From NCBI RefSeq assembly GCF_002075085.1, contig NZ_LKAS01000002.1, positions 125,168-170,491 on the forward strand: a DNA stretch of 45,324 bases, read 5' to 3'. The DNA is from a bacterium endosymbiont of Pedicinus badii (GTDB taxonomy: Bacteria > Pseudomonadota > Gammaproteobacteria > Enterobacterales > Enterobacteriaceae). Position numbers and translations under genes: made by a program. Within the stretch, counting starts at the first letter, position 1; each line of letters opens with the position of its first letter. Shown here piece after piece: positions 44,913 through 45,324 of the stretch. The notes below the pieces were generated by a model that saw nothing but the letters and a program-made list of their open reading frames with translations, had not been told where the DNA came from and did not search any database.

Positions 44913-45324
44913 GTGAGTAAAGGAATTAATAAAGTAATTCTAATAGGATATTTAGGTCAAGATCCGGAAGTACGATATACACAAAATGGAAGTACTATTG
45001 CAAATTGTTCTCTAGCTACTTCCGAAATATGGAAAGATAAAAATACTGGGGAAAGAAAAGAAAAAACTGAGTGGCATAAAATAGTACTTTTTGGAAAAAT
45101 AGCGGAAATTGCTAAAAATTTTCTAAAAAAAGGTAGTCAAATTTATGTAGAAGGAAGTTTAAAAAATAGAAGATGGAAAGATCAAAACGGGAATGAAAGA
45201 ACTACTACAGAAATAATTGTAGGAAACAATGGAGTTATGCAAATGTTAGGAAAAAGATATAAAAAAGAAGATTTTGAGAATATAGAGAAAAAAAATATAA
45301 ATGAAGAAAAAAATGAAACAATTA
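44913..45324 (+). CDS. ssb: Single-stranded DNA-binding protein (cut by window edge)
   Basis: The frame starts with a GTG at 44913 (AGGGA upstream) and is open to the end of the window, 137 residues; E. coli SSB has 178. The OB fold shows [53 protein letters not shown] and [16 protein letters not shown]. The following residues belong to the variable linker; the acidic C-terminal tip lies outside the window. Confidence 0.96.
   Translation, partial: MSKGINKVILIGYLGQDPEVRYTQNGSTIANCSLATSEIWKDKNTGERKEKTEWHKIVLFGKIAEIAKNFLKKGSQIYVEGSLKNRRWKDQNGNERTTTEIIVGNNGVMQMLGKRYKKEDFENIEKKNINEEKNETI

Overview
This window is a compact, extremely AT-rich piece of chromosome. Every protein in it reads as a shortened, lysine- and isoleucine-rich version of an Escherichia coli protein, and gene order follows E. 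coli in long blocks. Together with missing E. coli neighbours, long A and T homopolymers, frame-broken genes and retained nutrient-synthesis genes, this points to a reduced-genome gammaproteobacterial (Enterobacterales-type) insect endosymbiont of the Buchnera/Blochmannia/Ishikawaella kind. I cannot place it to genus. I see no insertion sequence, prophage, CRISPR array, toxin-antitoxin or defence locus, and no gene-free stretch longer than about 180 bases.

Layout. (1) 1-5710: the end of trkH, four tRNAs (Ile, Ala, Asp, Trp), maoP, trxA, rho, tRNA-His, tRNA-Pro, dapF, yigB (minus) and yigL, a thinned version of the E. coli rrnC-to-rrnA interval. (2) 5714-13084: yhgN (minus), asd, nfuA (minus), bioH, aroK, aroB, rpe, trpS, pabA. 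(3) 13261-29669: the str operon (rpsL-rpsG-fusA, no tuf), then the S10, spc and alpha operons complete and in canonical order from rpsJ to rplQ, including the 38-codon rpmJ. (4) 29673-35170: trkA, rsmB, fmt, def (all minus), then tsaC and aroE. (5) 35204-45324: murB, birA, lysC (minus), pgi, ubiA, plsB (minus), dnaB and the start of ssb.

How the genes work together. Most of the window is translation machinery: 27 ribosomal proteins, EF-G, RNA polymerase alpha, SecY, formyl-Met handling (fmt, def), tRNA modification (tsaC) and trpS. The second theme is provisioning: lysine (lysC, asd, dapF), chorismate (aroK, aroB, aroE), p-aminobenzoate (pabA), biotin (bioH), riboflavin (yigB). Envelope and energy functions are murB, plsB, secY, ubiA, pgi and the Trk potassium system.

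Most notable observations. No rRNA gene is present although the flanks of four ancestral rRNA operons are; two gene junctions (tRNA-Ala|tRNA-Asp and aroE|murB) fall exactly where rrn-rrn recombination would put them. rsmB and ubiA are each frame-broken by one base inside a poly(A) tract. LysC has lost recognisable lysine-feedback residues, BirA lacks its C-terminal domain, DapF lacks a conserved substrate-binding arginine, and all six tRNA genes lack an encoded CCA end. I found no convincing new biological system; the interest lies in these decay and rearrangement signatures.
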